Source: Bacillus sp. FJAT-42376 (GTDB taxonomy: Bacteria > Bacillota > Bacilli > Bacillales > Bacillaceae). From it: a stretch of DNA of 64,000 bases. Both the position numbers and the translations under genes were made by a program. The notes below the pieces were generated by a model, which was not told where the DNA came from, searched no databases, and saw only the letters and a program-made list of their open reading frames with translations. Location of the stretch: assembly GCF_003816055.1 (NCBI RefSeq), contig NZ_CP033906.1:2728001-2792000 (forward strand), given 5' to 3'. Shown here in pieces: positions 63,709-64,000 of this stretch (positions within the stretch are counted from its first letter, which is position 1; each line of letters opens with the position of its first letter).

Positions 63709-64000
63709 TCATCCGGTTTGGATGGATTTCTGATCAAACCAGGATTTCATTCTTATATAAACCATTGTGAAAATCGCAGAAACCAGGATTCCCTTAATCA
63801 AATTAAATGGCAGGATCCCGATTATGATAAATTTGTAAATCTGTTCAGCGTTCATTTGCGGCATCCCCATAAAATAAGTGTAAACCGGGAGTGCAACATA
63901 ATAGTTAAACACGGACATCAGTACAGCCATTGAGAGGATGCCTGCACTTGCACCCATAATCAGGCCTTTCACCGTCTGGTTCTTTTTATAAACAAACCAT
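63709..64000 (-). CDS. ribU: Riboflavin ECF transporter S component RibU, C-terminal part (5' end outside window)
   Basis: The stop lies at 63709 and the frame stays open to the right edge. Visible residues include two or three membrane segments (GILSMAVLMSVFNYYVALPV and FIIIGILPFNLIKGILVSAIF) and a basic end MKSWFDQKS. The same frame continues upstream of the apparent GTG at 63972 as WFVYKKNQTV. Position next to fer matches B. subtilis ypaA. The expected FMN riboswitch is beyond the window. Confidence 0.85.
   Translation of the reverse strand, partial: WFVYKKNQTVKGLIMGASAGILSMAVLMSVFNYYVALPVYTYFMGMPQMNAEQIYKFIIIGILPFNLIKGILVSAIFTMVYIRMKSWFDQKSIQTG

Overview
The window is chromosomal DNA of a Bacillus-type Firmicute. 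Gene content and order follow the Bacillus subtilis ypjC-to-ypaA stretch almost gene for gene: qcrABC, ypiF, ypiB, ypiA, the aro/trp/his supraoperon, cheR, ndk, hepT/menG/hepS, mtrB/mtrA, hbs, spoIVA, yphF, yphE, gpsA, der, fni, ypfD, cmk, ypfB, motI, ypeB, sleB, prsW, ypdA, gudB, mecB, ypbG-ypbB, fer, ribU. Sporulation and germination genes (spoIVA, cotB, cotG-like, cotH, sleB, ypeB) show an endospore former. The species cannot be named from the sequence. Nearly all genes lie on the minus strand; the plus-strand exceptions are ypjC, cotH, cotB and its neighbour, ypzI and fer.

1-13 kb: ypjC, ypjB, ypjA; the menaquinol:cytochrome c reductase operon qcrABC with a clear sigma-A promoter; ypiF; a very large secreted two-headed amylopullulanase with CcpA-type cre sites, sitting between ypiF and ypiB; then ypiB and ypiA.

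13-32 kb: the aromatic amino acid supraoperon, read right to left: mtrA(folE)-mtrB, hepS-menG-hepT, ndk, cheR, aroC, aroB, aroH, trpEDCFBA, hisC, tyrA, aroA. The trp leader can be read directly: a promoter inside the 3' end of aroH, a run of (G/U)AG triplets for TRAP binding, an antiterminator and overlapping terminator, and a hairpin covering the trpE ribosome-binding site. The TRAP gene itself (mtrB) is 7 kb upstream. No trpG is present. hbs follows.

32-37.5 kb: an accessory spore-coat island between hbs and spoIVA. A CotG-like protein made of seven 11-residue RRSGRGSRRGS units diverges from the CotH kinase, and is followed by a CotB-type protein lacking the usual serine/lysine-rich phosphorylated tail, a second CotB-like protein, and an ArsB/NhaD-type permease.

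37.6-64 kb: spoIVA, yphFE, gpsA, der, yphA, ypzI, fni, ypfD (S1 homologue), plsC, cmk, ypfB, motI, ypeB-sleB, prsW, ansA, ypdA, gudB, mecB, a MerR/B12 (CarH/LitR-type) candidate photoreceptor inserted before ypbG, ypbF-ypbB with recS, fer, and the 3' part of ribU running off the right edge. Two small genes missed by ordinary ORF length cut-offs (ypzI, ypfB) are certain or nearly so, and two further short reading frames are proposed. The most notable points are the complete TRAP leader, the CotG/CotH/CotB variant island, the CarH-type regulator and the amylopullulanase insertion.
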